From Streptomyces sp. NBC_01689 (lineage in GTDB: Bacteria > Actinomycetota > Actinomycetes > Streptomycetales > Streptomycetaceae): a stretch of DNA of 64,000 bases. This document shows, one piece after another, positions 35,949 through 44,091 of this stretch; the stretch's first letter is position 1; each line of letters begins with the position of its first letter. The notes under the pieces are model-generated. The model was given only the letters and a program-made list of their open reading frames with translations, ran no database searches and was not told the DNA's origin. The DNA lies in NCBI RefSeq assembly GCF_036250675.1, contig NZ_CP109592.1, positions 6,634,001 to 6,698,000 on the forward strand, in the 5' to 3' direction. A program made the position numbers and the translations under genes.

Positions 35949-35990
35949 AAGGCCCAGGTCAACCGGTGCGAAGCCGGAGACCTGGGCCTT
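35949..35990. terminator. Terminator at the element's left end
   Basis: AAGGCCCAGGTC (35949-35960) pairs with GACCTGGGCCTT (35979-35990), with an inner CCGG/CCGG in the loop. It can stop tRNA read-through rightward and int transcription leftward, replacing the tRNA's own terminator now at 49850. Confidence 0.85.
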
Positions 35991-36016
35991 GATCTTTCTC
36001 GGCGACTTTTCGCCGC

Positions 36017-36034
36017 CGTGCCACTCACGTGCCA
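36017..36034. promoter_or_regulatory. Left pair of CGTGCCA sites, candidate integrase arm sites
   Basis: CGTGCCA at 36017-36023 and 36028-36034, 11 bp apart. The same pair with the same spacing lies near the right end (49667, 49678). The left pair overlaps the int stop codon. An arm-site role is inferred. Confidence 0.5.
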
Positions 36035-37158
36035 GATGGTCCGCGCGGGGGCCGCTTCACCTTCCGGATCTGACCGTCCACGTAGTCGGCGATCTCGTGA
36101 TCGCGCCCATTGACGAGGTGCTGATAGACCAGCGCGGCCCGCACCGACGAGTGGCCCATCCGTTGCATCAACTCGCGGGTGGTGGCGCCGCCGGTCGCAG
36201 CGAGGGTGTTGCCGGTGTGCCGGAGATCGTGGAAGTGGACGTCACCGAGACCGGTCGCGGTGAGAGCGCGGAGCCAGATCCGCCGGAAGTTGTTCCGCCG
36301 CAGGACACCGCCGCGGGCCCCGACGAAGACGAGCCCAGTCCGGCCAGCCTCCGCGTGCTCCGCCAGATGCTGCGCCAGCTCGGGTACGAGCGAGGCCGGG
36401 AACGCCACGGTGCGGACACCCGCCGCACTCTTGGGAGCCTTGACGGTGAGGCCATCCGTCCGGGTCTCGGCGTACGAGCGGCGGACAGAGACGGTACGGG
36501 CCTCCAGGTCGATGTCCCTGCGCTGGAGTGCGGCCAGCTCGCCGAAGCGGAGCGCGGCGAACGCGGCCACGAGCACCAGGGCGCGGCAGTGCGGCGGGAC
36601 CGCGTCGGCGAGCCGGTACACCTCGGGTACAGAGAGGAACGGCCGCTCGGTGTGGGTGACCGTCCCGGCGCCCTTGACCCGGCACGGATTGCGCTCGATC
36701 AGTCCGTCATCCACGGCCGTGTTCATGATGGCCCGGAGGACTTGGTACGCCTTGGAGACGGTGGCCGGCCCGACTCCGGCGTCGAGGAGGTCGCTACGCC
36801 AGCGCCGTACCTGCGGAGTGGTGATCTCCCGCAGGGGGACCGTGCGGAACGTCGGCAGGATGTGCCGGTTGAGCACGCCGGCGTTGCGCTCCCGCGTGGT
36901 GGCCGCGTAGTCGCGATCCTTGAACCACGACTGCGCGAAGTCACCGAACGCAATCTTGACGTCCGGGTTCGTCCAGTCGCCGCCGAGGATCTTGGCCTCT
37001 TGCTTGACGAGCCAGCGGTCCGCATCGGTCTGCGTTGCGAAGGTCGTGTCAGCCGTACGCATCAGACCGTCCGGACCCCGGTAGCGGGCCTGAAAGCGGC
37101 CAGAGGGCAGCTTGCGCACGGACCCGAAGCGACGACGGCGCCCCTTGGAGTTCGCCAT
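36025..37158 (-). CDS. int: Tyrosine recombinase (integrase) of the AICE
   Basis: A 377-residue integrase that recombines attP with the tRNA-Val site. The catalytic set is complete: Arg204 (A-A-L-R-F-G-E-L), His310 and Arg313 (H-D-L-R-H-T), His336 (M-G-H-S-S) and Tyr345 (A-L-V-Y-Q-H). An N-terminal SAM-like core-binding domain (about 65-165) and an arm-binding AP2-like start (RGPDGLMRTADTTFATQTDA) precede it. ATG 37158 overlaps the xis stop (TGATG); GTG 37161 is an alternative. Reading leftward, it is the last gene of the replication/integration operon. Confidence 0.97.
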   Translation of the reverse strand: MANSKGRRRRFGSVRKLPSGRFQARYRGPDGLMRTADTTFATQTDADRWLVKQEAKILGGDWTNPDVKIAFGDFAQSWFKDRDYAATTRERNAGVLNRHILPTFRTVPLREITTPQVRRWRSDLLDAGVGPATVSKAYQVLRAIMNTAVDDGLIERNPCRVKGAGTVTHTERPFLSVPEVYRLADAVPPHCRALVLVAAFAALRFGELAALQRRDIDLEARTVSVRRSYAETRTDGLTVKAPKSAAGVRTVAFPASLVPELAQHLAEHAEAGRTGLVFVGARGGVLRRNNFRRIWLRALTATGLGDVHFHDLRHTGNTLAATGGATTRELMQRMGHSSVRAALVYQHLVNGRDHEIADYVDGQIRKVKRPPRGPSGT

Positions 37159-37370
37159 CACGCCACCGCCTTCAGGCGCGAGGCACGGACCGTGATCGGC
37201 TCCACGGTGTGCTCCGTGATGTAGGCGTCCACGGCACTCTCAGGGATTCGGACATGACGGCCGACCTTCACGAAGGTGATGCGCCGCTCGGCTATCAGCC
37301 GGCGGGGGAAGCGCGCCGAGGTGCCGAGCAGTTCGGCCACCTGGTCGACGCTGAGGTATCGGTCCTTCAT
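37158..37370 (-). CDS. xis: Excisionase, helix-turn-helix (HTH_17) type
   Basis: A 70-residue winged-helix protein (LSVDQVAELLGTSARFPRRL, then the FVKVGRHVRIPESAVDAYI wing and recognition part) that directs the integrase toward excision. ATG 37370 overlaps the rep stop (ATGA) and its TGA overlaps the int ATG. It is therefore the middle of a three-gene coupled set rep-xis-int, as in pSAM2. Confidence 0.93.
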   Translation of the reverse strand: MKDRYLSVDQVAELLGTSARFPRRLIAERRITFVKVGRHVRIPESAVDAYITEHTVEPITVRASRLKAVA

Positions 37371-38749
37371 GCTGCGGCTCCTTCCAGGGCGAGCTGGTCG
37401 CGTAGGGCTTCGCGGGCTGTTTCGCGGTTGTGTTGGAGGTCGCGGGCGATGGTGGCGGCGAGGGCGGATTCGCCGGGGGTGTGGCCGTGGCCGGCGTATT
37501 GCCAGTCGGCGAGGACGAGGACGGTGTCCGGCTCGCGCTCCTCGAGGCCGAGGGCTTGCCGTTCCTGTGCGGCGCGGAAGTCGGCGCGGGCCTGGCGCAG
37601 CTCGCCGAGGGTGGTGGAGTAACGGCGGGACTTGGAGGAGAAGTGGCCGCGGAAGCCGAGCATGTGAGCCCACGCCCACAGCCGCCGTTCCGGGTAGAGC
37701 GAGTCGAGCTGCTTGCACGCCTCGATGAGGCGGCGGGTGTGGTCGGGGATCCGGTGGCGGTCGAGTTCGGCGAGTTCGCCGATGCGCCGGTCGAGGGTTC
37801 CGGTGTTCTCTGCGGCTTTGGTGGCGTACTTGGCGACGTAGGAGGCGACGGCCTGCTCGGTGATGTCGGAGCCGTCCCCGAACGCCTTCACGGGGCGGAC
37901 GTCGAGCTGGGTGCCCCACCGGAAGGTGCGCGCCGGCTGCGTGTCGGCGGCCGGGACGGAGACCGAGGTGTAGGAGTGCGCCGCGGCGGCGCGGATGGCG
38001 TCGGAGAGAAGGCCGACGCTCGCCCAGGACGGCGGCGGGGTGTCGGGGCCGTCCGCTCCGTCGAGGCGGATCACGGCGTGGAAGTGCAGGGCGCCACGCT
38101 TTTGGAACTCGGCGACCTTCCCGTAGGAGAGCCGGGCCGAATCCTTCAGCTCCCGCTGCGACAGGCCTGCGCGGGCGGCGATCTCACGGCGGAGCCGGTT
38201 GGTGAACCGCTGCCACAGATCGCCCGCGTGGTTGTTGAAGAGGACGGCGCCCGCGTAGTCGTAGGCGGCTGGATCGAGAGCCGTGCCGAGTGCAGGGTCG
38301 GCGGCGGGGTGGTCGGTGCCGCAGCGGCAGGTCCCGCGGTCGGGGCGGTTGTGGACGGGGCCGAAGGACGGGGCGGTGAGGGTGGCGAAGACGCGGGGGT
38401 GGTCGCGGACGGTGGCGGGGATGTCGCGGCGGTCGTCTCCGGCGAGGCCCGCGCGGATGAGGTGGTAGGTGTCGCCCGCGTAGGTGAAGGCGCAGGAGGG
38501 GCAGCGGGAGGCCCGCCGGTTGCCGCACGCGACCCGCAGCCGTCCACCCGGCTCGGACTCCGTCGAGTAGTGGTGGAGGGTCTGGCCGGTGGTCTTGTCC
38601 TTGCTGAGGGTCCAGCCGGTGAGGTGGATGGGGTCGGCGCAGCCGCCGGTGCGGCGGATTTGGTCGTGCCAGCGGTCGAAGTCGTCGGCCGAGGCCACCC
38701 TCAGCAGGTCGCCGAGGGTGACGGGGTCGGTCAGGAGGTCCAGGGTCAC
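37367..38749 (-). CDS. repSA: Rolling-circle replication initiator, RepSA-like
   Basis: 460 residues. A Cys cluster (C75-x7-C-P-S-C86) suggests a zinc finger near the N-terminus. The HUH metal motif reads A-L-H-F-H-A (His222/His224), and the catalytic tyrosines lie in A-S-Y-V-A-K-Y (Tyr304 and Tyr308). It nicks the double-strand origin to start replication of the excised circle. GTG 38749 has GGAGG four bases upstream and overlaps the methyltransferase stop (GTGA). The long frame further upstream in the same phase is antisense noise. No double-strand origin was identified. Confidence 0.93.
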   Translation of the reverse strand: MTLDLLTDPVTLGDLLRVASADDFDRWHDQIRRTGGCADPIHLTGWTLSKDKTTGQTLHHYSTESEPGGRLRVACGNRRASRCPSCAFTYAGDTYHLIRAGLAGDDRRDIPATVRDHPRVFATLTAPSFGPVHNRPDRGTCRCGTDHPAADPALGTALDPAAYDYAGAVLFNNHAGDLWQRFTNRLRREIAARAGLSQRELKDSARLSYGKVAEFQKRGALHFHAVIRLDGADGPDTPPPSWASVGLLSDAIRAAAAHSYTSVSVPAADTQPARTFRWGTQLDVRPVKAFGDGSDITEQAVASYVAKYATKAAENTGTLDRRIGELAELDRHRIPDHTRRLIEACKQLDSLYPERRLWAWAHMLGFRGHFSSKSRRYSTTLGELRQARADFRAAQERQALGLEEREPDTVLVLADWQYAGHGHTPGESALAATIARDLQHNRETAREALRDQLALEGAAA

Positions 38750-40263
38750 AGGACCTCCAGGAGGGCGGCGGCGATCCACTGGGCGACGTTGGCGGGCACG
38801 GCGTTCCCGGCCTGTTTGGTCTGCTCGCCGCCGTGGCCGAGGACGGTGTAGTCGTCGGTGAAGCGCTGGGCGCGCAGGTGTTCACGCGGGGAGAGCATCC
38901 GGAAGTAGCAGTCCTCCACGTCGACCGGGTCGGGGACACGGTTGTCGGCGGCGAGGACGAGGGCGGCGGATTCGCGGGTGGCGATGGTGTGGAGCGGGGC
39001 GCCGGTCGTCGTAGGGCTGCCCTTGCGGTAGGGGATGACGAGTCCGTGGTGGTTGCCGCCGGCGGTGATGGAGGCGAGCGGGTCACCGATGGCGCGGGTG
39101 GTCGAGCCGCCCCCGCGGTGCTCGGTGATGAACGCGGCGGGCACCAGGAGGGCTTCGCTGTCGCGGGTGGTGCGGGTCCGCATGGGCGCGGTGACCGGGG
39201 ACGCGGTGGTGTTCCAGCTCCCGCCGGCCGGGACGAGCAGCGGGGGTGTGGCGATGCCGTCGCCGATGCGGACCGTGCGGGTGGGCAGGGGTGCGGCGAG
39301 CGCGGGGAAGGCGCGGCCGTCGCCCTGGTCGGCGTGGTTGACGGTGACCACGGACGGCACCCGGTGCTTGGTGAGGCCGAGGCGGATCTTGCGGAGGGTG
39401 GAGTCGGCGAGGGGGCCCCTGCCGTGGGCGGCGCGGTCGCCGATCCGGATGCCGGGGTCGTTCCAGTTGATCGCTGAGGCGGCGGGGCGTACGTAGGGTT
39501 CGACGATCTGGTGGCGGCAGCGGGTGTTGGGGCAGCGGTAGTCGTACTGCTGCCGGTACTTGCCGATCGTGCGGCCGTTGCGCCAGGACTGCACGGCTTC
39601 CACGTCGCTTTCGCAGCCCGTGCACCAGGCGGGCGGGCGCAGTCGCAGGTTGGGGGCGCGCATGCCGGTGCGGGTGAAGACGATGAAGATCCGGTCACGC
39701 CACTGTGGGGCGTGCGGGTTGTCGAGGGTCCCGACGTGGGCGGCGGTGACGGAGATGATCTGGTGGCGGAAGCCGAGGATCTCCATGCCGTGCAGCCACC
39801 AGGCGAACAGGGGCCAGGCGGTGGCGAAGCGGGGGACGTTCTCGCAGATGACGGCGTCGAAGTTGTGGACTTCGGCGGCGCGCAGGATGTCGTAGGCCGT
39901 CGCGCGGGTGCGTTCCCACGCGGCTGCCTGCATAGGGCCTTCCTGGAAGAGGTCCAGTTGCCCGGCGGAGAGCGGTGCCTTGGGGCGGCTGACGCCGTCG
40001 GCGGGGCTGCCCTCGGTGCAGATCGGGGAGCCGACCAGGACGCGGGCCTTGGGCAGGCGCCGCATGTCGTAGTGGTCGAGGTCGACGCAGAGGTGTTCGG
40101 CCTCGGGGAAGTTGGCGGCGTGGGTCTCGACCGCGCGGGACCAGTGGTTCGCGCCGAGGACGACGTCGAAGCCGGCGCGCCGGAATCCGTCCGAGTCGCC
40201 ACCGGCACCACAGAACAGGTGGATGGACGTCGGCCGGGAAGTGGCAGTGCGACGCATGACCAT
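38746..40263 (-). CDS. DNA (cytosine-5) methyltransferase
   Basis: About 505 residues. Motif I is F-C-G-A-G-G-D-S-D-G-F (17-27). The catalytic loop reads G-S-P-I-C-T-E-G-S-P with Cys82, where most enzymes have G-P-P-C-Q. Motif VI is C-E-N-V, motif VIII Q-W-R-D-R-I, and motif X G-N-A-V-P-A-N-V. A CxxC pair and a C-P-N-T-R-C-R-H segment suggest a zinc site in the recognition region. No restriction partner is adjacent, so it is probably an orphan that protects the element from host restriction. ATG 40263 overlaps the preceding stop. Confidence 0.92.
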   Translation of the reverse strand: MVMRRTATSRPTSIHLFCGAGGDSDGFRRAGFDVVLGANHWSRAVETHAANFPEAEHLCVDLDHYDMRRLPKARVLVGSPICTEGSPADGVSRPKAPLSAGQLDLFQEGPMQAAAWERTRATAYDILRAAEVHNFDAVICENVPRFATAWPLFAWWLHGMEILGFRHQIISVTAAHVGTLDNPHAPQWRDRIFIVFTRTGMRAPNLRLRPPAWCTGCESDVEAVQSWRNGRTIGKYRQQYDYRCPNTRCRHQIVEPYVRPAASAINWNDPGIRIGDRAAHGRGPLADSTLRKIRLGLTKHRVPSVVTVNHADQGDGRAFPALAAPLPTRTVRIGDGIATPPLLVPAGGSWNTTASPVTAPMRTRTTRDSEALLVPAAFITEHRGGGSTTRAIGDPLASITAGGNHHGLVIPYRKGSPTTTGAPLHTIATRESAALVLAADNRVPDPVDVEDCYFRMLSPREHLRAQRFTDDYTVLGHGGEQTKQAGNAVPANVAQWIAAALLEVL

Positions 40264-40451
40264 CACCGCCCGGCCGGGGAGAGGGCCGAACGGCGGGCGG
40301 TGAGTGTGCCGGTGCCGTGGCAGGCGGGGCAGTGCGCGGTGATGGTCCGCAGGTGGCCGTTCCGGTCGCGGCCGCCGAGGGTGATGGCGGCGGAGGCGAA
40401 GCCGTCGCAGTTCGGGCAGATCCGGGACGGCGGGCGGGTGCGGTGCGTCAT
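40263..40451 (-). CDS. Small double CxxC zinc-ribbon protein
   Basis: 62 residues with I-C-P-N-C-D-G-F and C-P-A-C-H-G-T-G, the second being a DnaJ-type CxxCxGxG half-site. GGAAGGAA precedes ATG 40451 at 7 bases and the stop overlaps the methyltransferase start. Small zinc proteins at this position are usual in AICEs; function unknown. Confidence 0.82.
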   Translation of the reverse strand: MTHRTRPPSRICPNCDGFASAAITLGGRDRNGHLRTITAHCPACHGTGTLTARRSALSPAGR

Positions 40452-40539
40452 GCTGGGGGTTCCTTCCGGTTGCGAGATCGGGATGGGGCACGGCTCCCGG
40501 GCGGGCGAGACTTGGCGGTTGAGGCCACCCGGGGGCCGG

Positions 40540-40872
40540 TCAGCGCCGCTTGGCGTCCGCGTTGATGAGCGAGCGGATGACCAGGGCGCAGATGGCGATG
40601 GATGCGCCGGTGATGGCGACCGCGAGGAGCATCGAGACCAGGACAGCGCCGACGACCAGGACCACCGCGGTGCCGCTGCCGACGAGGGCGATGACGGCGC
40701 CGGGGGTGAGCTGCACGGCCGGCCGTGCCGGGACCGGAGCCGCAGAGACAACCGGAGCGGGAGCCTGGAACTGCGGGGTCTGCTGGATGACCGCGGTCGG
40801 CTCGACGACCACGGCGGGCGGAACCACGAGGCCGGTGGGCTGGGGCATGGCCGGGACCTTGGGGCGGAGCAT
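40540..40872 (-). CDS. Small Pro-rich membrane protein of the AICE transfer block
   Basis: 110 residues. A Pro/Ala/Val-rich cytoplasmic half leads to one long hydrophobic stretch (VIALVGSGTAVVLVVGAVLV, then SMLLAVAITGASIAICALVI), probably two membrane helices, ending in N-A-D-A-K-R-R. GAAAGGAAA precedes ATG 40872. It may belong to the Spd proteins that spread elements between hyphal compartments; that is inferred from position only. Confidence 0.75.
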   Translation of the reverse strand: MLRPKVPAMPQPTGLVVPPAVVVEPTAVIQQTPQFQAPAPVVSAAPVPARPAVQLTPGAVIALVGSGTAVVLVVGAVLVSMLLAVAITGASIAICALVIRSLINADAKRR

Positions 40873-40896
40873 GGCGGGGTTTCCTTTCGTGGGTGG

Positions 40897-41052
40897 TTAC
40901 TTGACGGCGGTGTCGATGGCGGGGGCGAGCAGGCTGTCGGCGAGGAGGTAGCCGCCGAGGAGGAGGACGGCGACGAGCCACCAGGGCGGGCGGATGAGCT
41001 TGACGCCGAGCCAGCCGACGACGATCAGGGCGAACCAGAGCGGGACCTGCAC
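40897..41052 (-). CDS. 51-residue two-helix membrane protein
   Basis: Translation from GTG 41052 reads M-Q-V-P-L-W-F-A-L-I-V-V-G-W-L-G and continues with a second hydrophobic helix (WWLVAVLLLGGYLLADSLL) before A-I-D-T-A-V-K. GAGGAGA lies 8 bases upstream. The gene is too short for many gene callers. It sits tightly between two transfer-block genes in the same direction, which supports it. Likely a small Spd-like membrane protein. Confidence 0.72.
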   Translation of the reverse strand: MQVPLWFALIVVGWLGVKLIRPPWWLVAVLLLGGYLLADSLLAPAIDTAVK

Positions 41053-41064
41053 GGGGGTGTCTCC

Positions 41065-41256
41065 TCAGTGGGCGGTGCAGCGGTGGGTGCGGGCGGCGAG
41101 CTGGGCGGCGGACTGGCTGGAGTAGTCGGCGGACCAGCCGCAGCGGTCGTTGGTGCACACGGCGGCGTGTTTGGTGTGGCCGTGGCGGTCGCGGTGGGTG
41201 CCGATCTGCACGGGGCCGATCCGCATCACGGAGTGGAAGTGGTCGCGGGCGGGCAT
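41065..41256 (-). CDS. Mobile element transfer protein (small zinc-finger type)
   Basis: 63 residues beginning M-P-A-R-D-H-F-H-S-V-M-R-I-G-P-V, a start shared by small AICE proteins annotated as mobile element transfer proteins. Putative metal ligands are C-T-N-D-R-C-G-W and the H-R-C-T-A-H end. AAGGGAGAA precedes ATG 41256. Its role in transfer is known only by association. Confidence 0.85.
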   Translation of the reverse strand: MPARDHFHSVMRIGPVQIGTHRDRHGHTKHAAVCTNDRCGWSADYSSQSAAQLAARTHRCTAH

Positions 41257-41275
41257 GACGGGTTCTCCCTTCGGG

Positions 41276-41938
41276 TCAGGTGAGTTGGGCGGCGATGGCG
41301 TCGGCGAGGTGCGGGGGGACGCCGAGGCGGGCGCGGAGGGTGTCGGTGTCGATCGGGGATCCGGTGCGGGTGTGGTGGTCGGCGGCGAGCTTGCGGGCGT
41401 GGTCGACCAGCGCGGCCGGGACCGGGGGACCGGACGGAGCAGAAGCGGCGGGGGTGAGAGCGGGGGTGTCCTCGGCCGCGGGAAGCGGTGCCGGTTCGTG
41501 GGCGGATTCCCGCTCGACTTCCGGCGCCGGGACCGAGACCGCGGAGGCCGGCGGATTCGGCTCGGGGTCGTCGGTGGTGTGGGAGTGGGCGAGGAGGGTG
41601 CCGCCGAGGAAGGCGAGGGCGGGCCATCCGGCGATGCCGAAGCGCAGCCAGGCCGGCGGGTGGGCGAGGTCGAGGAACCCGGCGGTGGCGACGTTGGCGC
41701 CGAGCGAGGCGACTAGGGCGATGAGGAACCAGGACCAGGCCAGCCGGGAGGGACCGTCGCTTCGGAGCCGTCGCCAGGCGGCGACGAGGAGCAGGTCCAC
41801 GGAGATGGGGTAGGCCCATCCCTTCCAGCCGGTCTGTCCGGCGGCGTCGGCGAGTTCGTGGAGGTGGGCGAAGGAGAGGGCTCCGGCGATGACGGCCTGG
41901 ACGAGGACGGCGTCCACACGGAACGCGGAGCGGGCCAT
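41276..41938 (-). CDS. DUF2637 (SpdB-like) membrane protein
   Basis: 220 residues. Four hydrophobic segments in the first 125 (VLVQAVIAGALSFAHLHELA, ISVDLLLVAAWRRL, FLIALVASLGANVATAGFLD, FGIAGWPALAFLGGTLLAHS) match the DUF2637 pattern. A Pro/Glu-rich cytoplasmic linker follows, then a small helical end (ALVDHARKLAADHHTRTGSP) that could contact DNA. Proteins of this family accompany the TraB translocase and are implicated in intramycelial spreading. ATG 41938 overlaps the previous stop. Confidence 0.88.
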   Translation of the reverse strand: MARSAFRVDAVLVQAVIAGALSFAHLHELADAAGQTGWKGWAYPISVDLLLVAAWRRLRSDGPSRLAWSWFLIALVASLGANVATAGFLDLAHPPAWLRFGIAGWPALAFLGGTLLAHSHTTDDPEPNPPASAVSVPAPEVERESAHEPAPLPAAEDTPALTPAASAPSGPPVPAALVDHARKLAADHHTRTGSPIDTDTLRARLGVPPHLADAIAAQLT

Positions 41939-42141
41939 CACGAGCCGCCGGGGTATTCGGGGCCGTCGGTGGGGTCGTAGCCGGGCGGGAACATGCCCGG
42001 CGGGGGCTCGGGAAGCGACGCGGCGAGCGACGGGCCGATGGTGTCGATGAACAGGTCGTCGGCGCCGGGCGCGTCCGCGTAGAGGGCCAGGGCGCCGAGC
42101 ATCAGCACGGTGCGGTGGAAGTCCTCGATGTGCTCACACAT
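41938..42141 (-). CDS. Small AICE protein of unknown function
   Basis: 67 residues, M-C-E-H-I-E-D-F-H-R-T-V-L-M-L-G-A-L at the start and a Pro/Gly-rich acidic end. AGGGAGA lies 8 bases before ATG 42141, and its stop overlaps the DUF2637 start. No domain recognised; expressed within the transfer operon. Confidence 0.75.
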   Translation of the reverse strand: MCEHIEDFHRTVLMLGALALYADAPGADDLFIDTIGPSLAASLPEPPPGMFPPGYDPTDGPEYPGGS

Positions 42142-42224
42142 GGGAGTCGATCTCCCTTCTTTGAGGCATGGAGGGGGTAGGGACCCGGCGCGAGACGGTC
42201 GCGCCAGCCGGGAAGCGGGAGGGG

Positions 42225-43580
42225 TCAGACGGTCGCGGGAGCGGTCTTGGCCAGCGGCTCGGAGGCCGGGGCCGGGGTGCCGACGACGGGCCGGAACGGC
42301 GCGAGGGCGGGCAGGTCCGGGGTGCGGCCGGCGTGCTTGTTGCAGAGGTTCACGGCCTGGCGCAGCGTGGTGTGCGGGGCGCGGATGCGGGCCCAGCCGC
42401 CGGAGGAGTCGCCGGTCACGGCGATGCCGGGGGTCTCGGTGGGGATCTGGATGGCGGCGAGGACGGCGTCGGGGGCGATGTCGCCGAAGGCCATGTTGGC
42501 GGAGGATTCGTCGTTGACGCGGTGGGCAGTGCGGCCTGTGAGCTGGGCTCGGAGCATGGTGATGCCCTTGCCGAGTTCGGAGCCGAAGCGCTGCCCGCAG
42601 ATCTCCAGATAGATCCCGGCGGCCCGGCCGAGCTGGGCGAGGCGGACCAGGGCGGTGATGATGCGGTCCCGGCGCTTCTCCTCGTCCTTCGTGGCGAAGA
42701 GGGCGAGTTCGGCTACCTCGTCGACCAGGACCACGATCGGGACCGGGCGCAGGTGGTCGGGGAGGTCCCAGATGTCGGCGGCGATCTCCGCATCGGGCAC
42801 ATTGACCGTGATCCGCTGCTCGGCCCGGATCACCTGGTACACGTCAGCCATGTGCGTGACGAGGGCTTCGAGGAGGTCGAGGGCGGCATCGGGATTGTCG
42901 GCGAGCGCGGAGAACCGGCGAGCCAGCGGGAAGAGTTCCACGCCCTGCTTGCAGTCGATTCCGACCAGCGCGACATCCATCGGGGCGAGGCCGGCCACCA
43001 GATTGCGCTGGTAGACGGACTTTCCCGACTCCGTGGCCCCGAGCGTGAGCCCGTGCGGGACCGTTCGGTAGTCGCGGTAGTGGACCGCACCGTCCTCGCG
43101 TAGGGCGACCGGGACCCGCATCGGTGCCGGATCGGTCTTGGCGGGCATCTGGACCCGCTTGAGGACGTCGTATCCGGTCATCCGGACCTCGACGACCCCG
43201 GAGCGCAGTTCACGTGAGGTGACGCCGTACATCGCGAACGAGTGGCGCAGCCGGTCGCAGGAGGCGGAGACGTCGAAGGCGTCCTGCCCGGGACGGAGCT
43301 TGAGCCGGAGCACCAGGCCGGTCCGGGTGGGCCGGAGGCGCAGGATGCGCGGGGCGCGGGATTCGGGGACGGGCCGGTTGGCGAGACGGGCCATGGCCAG
43401 GCGCCAGCGCGACGGCGGCACCGTGAGCCCGCAGGCGTCCATCACGGAGGTGTACTGGAACAGGACCCGCACCGCGGCGAAGGCGGCACCGAAGACCAGC
43501 CAGTACCAGGCGGGCCGCCGCCACCGCAGGACCAGCGCGGCAGCGACGACCAGCACCAGCGCGACCGTTAACGCGGTCAT
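42225..43580 (-). CDS. traSA: TraB/FtsK-like DNA translocase (TraSA type)
   Basis: 451 residues. Two N-terminal membrane helices (about 4-18 and 25-40) are followed by a RecA-like motor with Walker A G-A-T-E-S-G-K-S (181-188) and Walker B V-V-L-V-D-E (283-288). Such proteins alone move double-stranded DNA between mycelia in Streptomyces conjugation, recognising short repeats (clt). No obvious clt array was seen. ATG 43580 gives the membrane start; the upstream extension overlaps the next gene antisense-free but is not conserved. Its ATG lies two bases past the SCO3933-family stop. Confidence 0.93.
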   Translation of the reverse strand: MTALTVALVLVVAAALVLRWRRPAWYWLVFGAAFAAVRVLFQYTSVMDACGLTVPPSRWRLAMARLANRPVPESRAPRILRLRPTRTGLVLRLKLRPGQDAFDVSASCDRLRHSFAMYGVTSRELRSGVVEVRMTGYDVLKRVQMPAKTDPAPMRVPVALREDGAVHYRDYRTVPHGLTLGATESGKSVYQRNLVAGLAPMDVALVGIDCKQGVELFPLARRFSALADNPDAALDLLEALVTHMADVYQVIRAEQRITVNVPDAEIAADIWDLPDHLRPVPIVVLVDEVAELALFATKDEEKRRDRIITALVRLAQLGRAAGIYLEICGQRFGSELGKGITMLRAQLTGRTAHRVNDESSANMAFGDIAPDAVLAAIQIPTETPGIAVTGDSSGGWARIRAPHTTLRQAVNLCNKHAGRTPDLPALAPFRPVVGTPAPASEPLAKTAPATV

Positions 43581-43582
43581 GA

Positions 43583-43936
43583 TCAGGCCGCCTTCGACGT
43601 CGAGCCGGCGGCGGCGAGCGAGGTGACGGCGACCGCGCGGAACGCGATCCCGTGGCGCTTCTGCCCGTTGAACTCGTTCTCCCACGCCGAGGCGACCAGG
43701 CCCGTCAGAGCGACGGGGGTGCCCATGGCCAGGTCCTCGGAGACGCCCGGCTGGGGAACGGTGAGCTTGAGAATCTCCACCTCGTCGGGCGTGGAGAACA
43801 TGACCTCCACCGTCATCAGCGTGACGCCGTCCTTGTCGAGGGCGATCTCACCGGTACGGCGGTCCTTGACCTTCGGCTGCGGGGCCTTGGCGACCATCAC
43901 GGTCGCGTTCGTGGTGTCGACGGGAATCTGACGCAT
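43583..43936 (-). CDS. SCO3933-family regulatory protein
   Basis: 117 residues of mainly beta structure: RQIPVDTTNATVMVAKAPQ start, VEILKLTVPQPGVSE, and the WENEFNGQKRHGIAFRAVAV end that typifies a family found in SLP1-like elements, named after S. coelicolor SCO3933. CAGGAGAT lies 8 bases before ATG 43936. It is first in the leftward transfer operon and is divergent from the HTH-DUF5919 regulator, so it is likely produced when the element is activated. The fold suggests single-strand DNA binding; this is a guess. Confidence 0.88.
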   Translation of the reverse strand: MRQIPVDTTNATVMVAKAPQPKVKDRRTGEIALDKDGVTLMTVEVMFSTPDEVEILKLTVPQPGVSEDLAMGTPVALTGLVASAWENEFNGQKRHGIAFRAVAVTSLAAAGSTSKAA

Positions 43937-44028
43937 CGTCTGATCTCCTGCATCTGCGCGATGTTGACCGGCAACTGCCGGTGAGATCAGGAGACCGCGA
44001 GAGGCCATGGACGCATCACGGTCCGCAT

Positions 44029-44074
44029 GGACGTTTGGGGACGTCTGAGGTACCGTCAAAACGTCCCTACGTCC
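44029..44074. promoter_or_regulatory. 46-bp double dyad between divergent AICE operons
   Basis: The left arm GGACGTTTGGGGACGT (44029-44044) mirrors ACGTCCCTACGTCC (44061-44074), with a 16-base centre. ACGT occurs four times. It sits in the 155-bp gap between the leftward transfer operon and the rightward regulator gene, where the main switch is expected. Likely operator for the HTH-DUF5919 protein. Confidence 0.7.
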
Positions 44075-44091
44075 TACGGGGAGGACACCTC

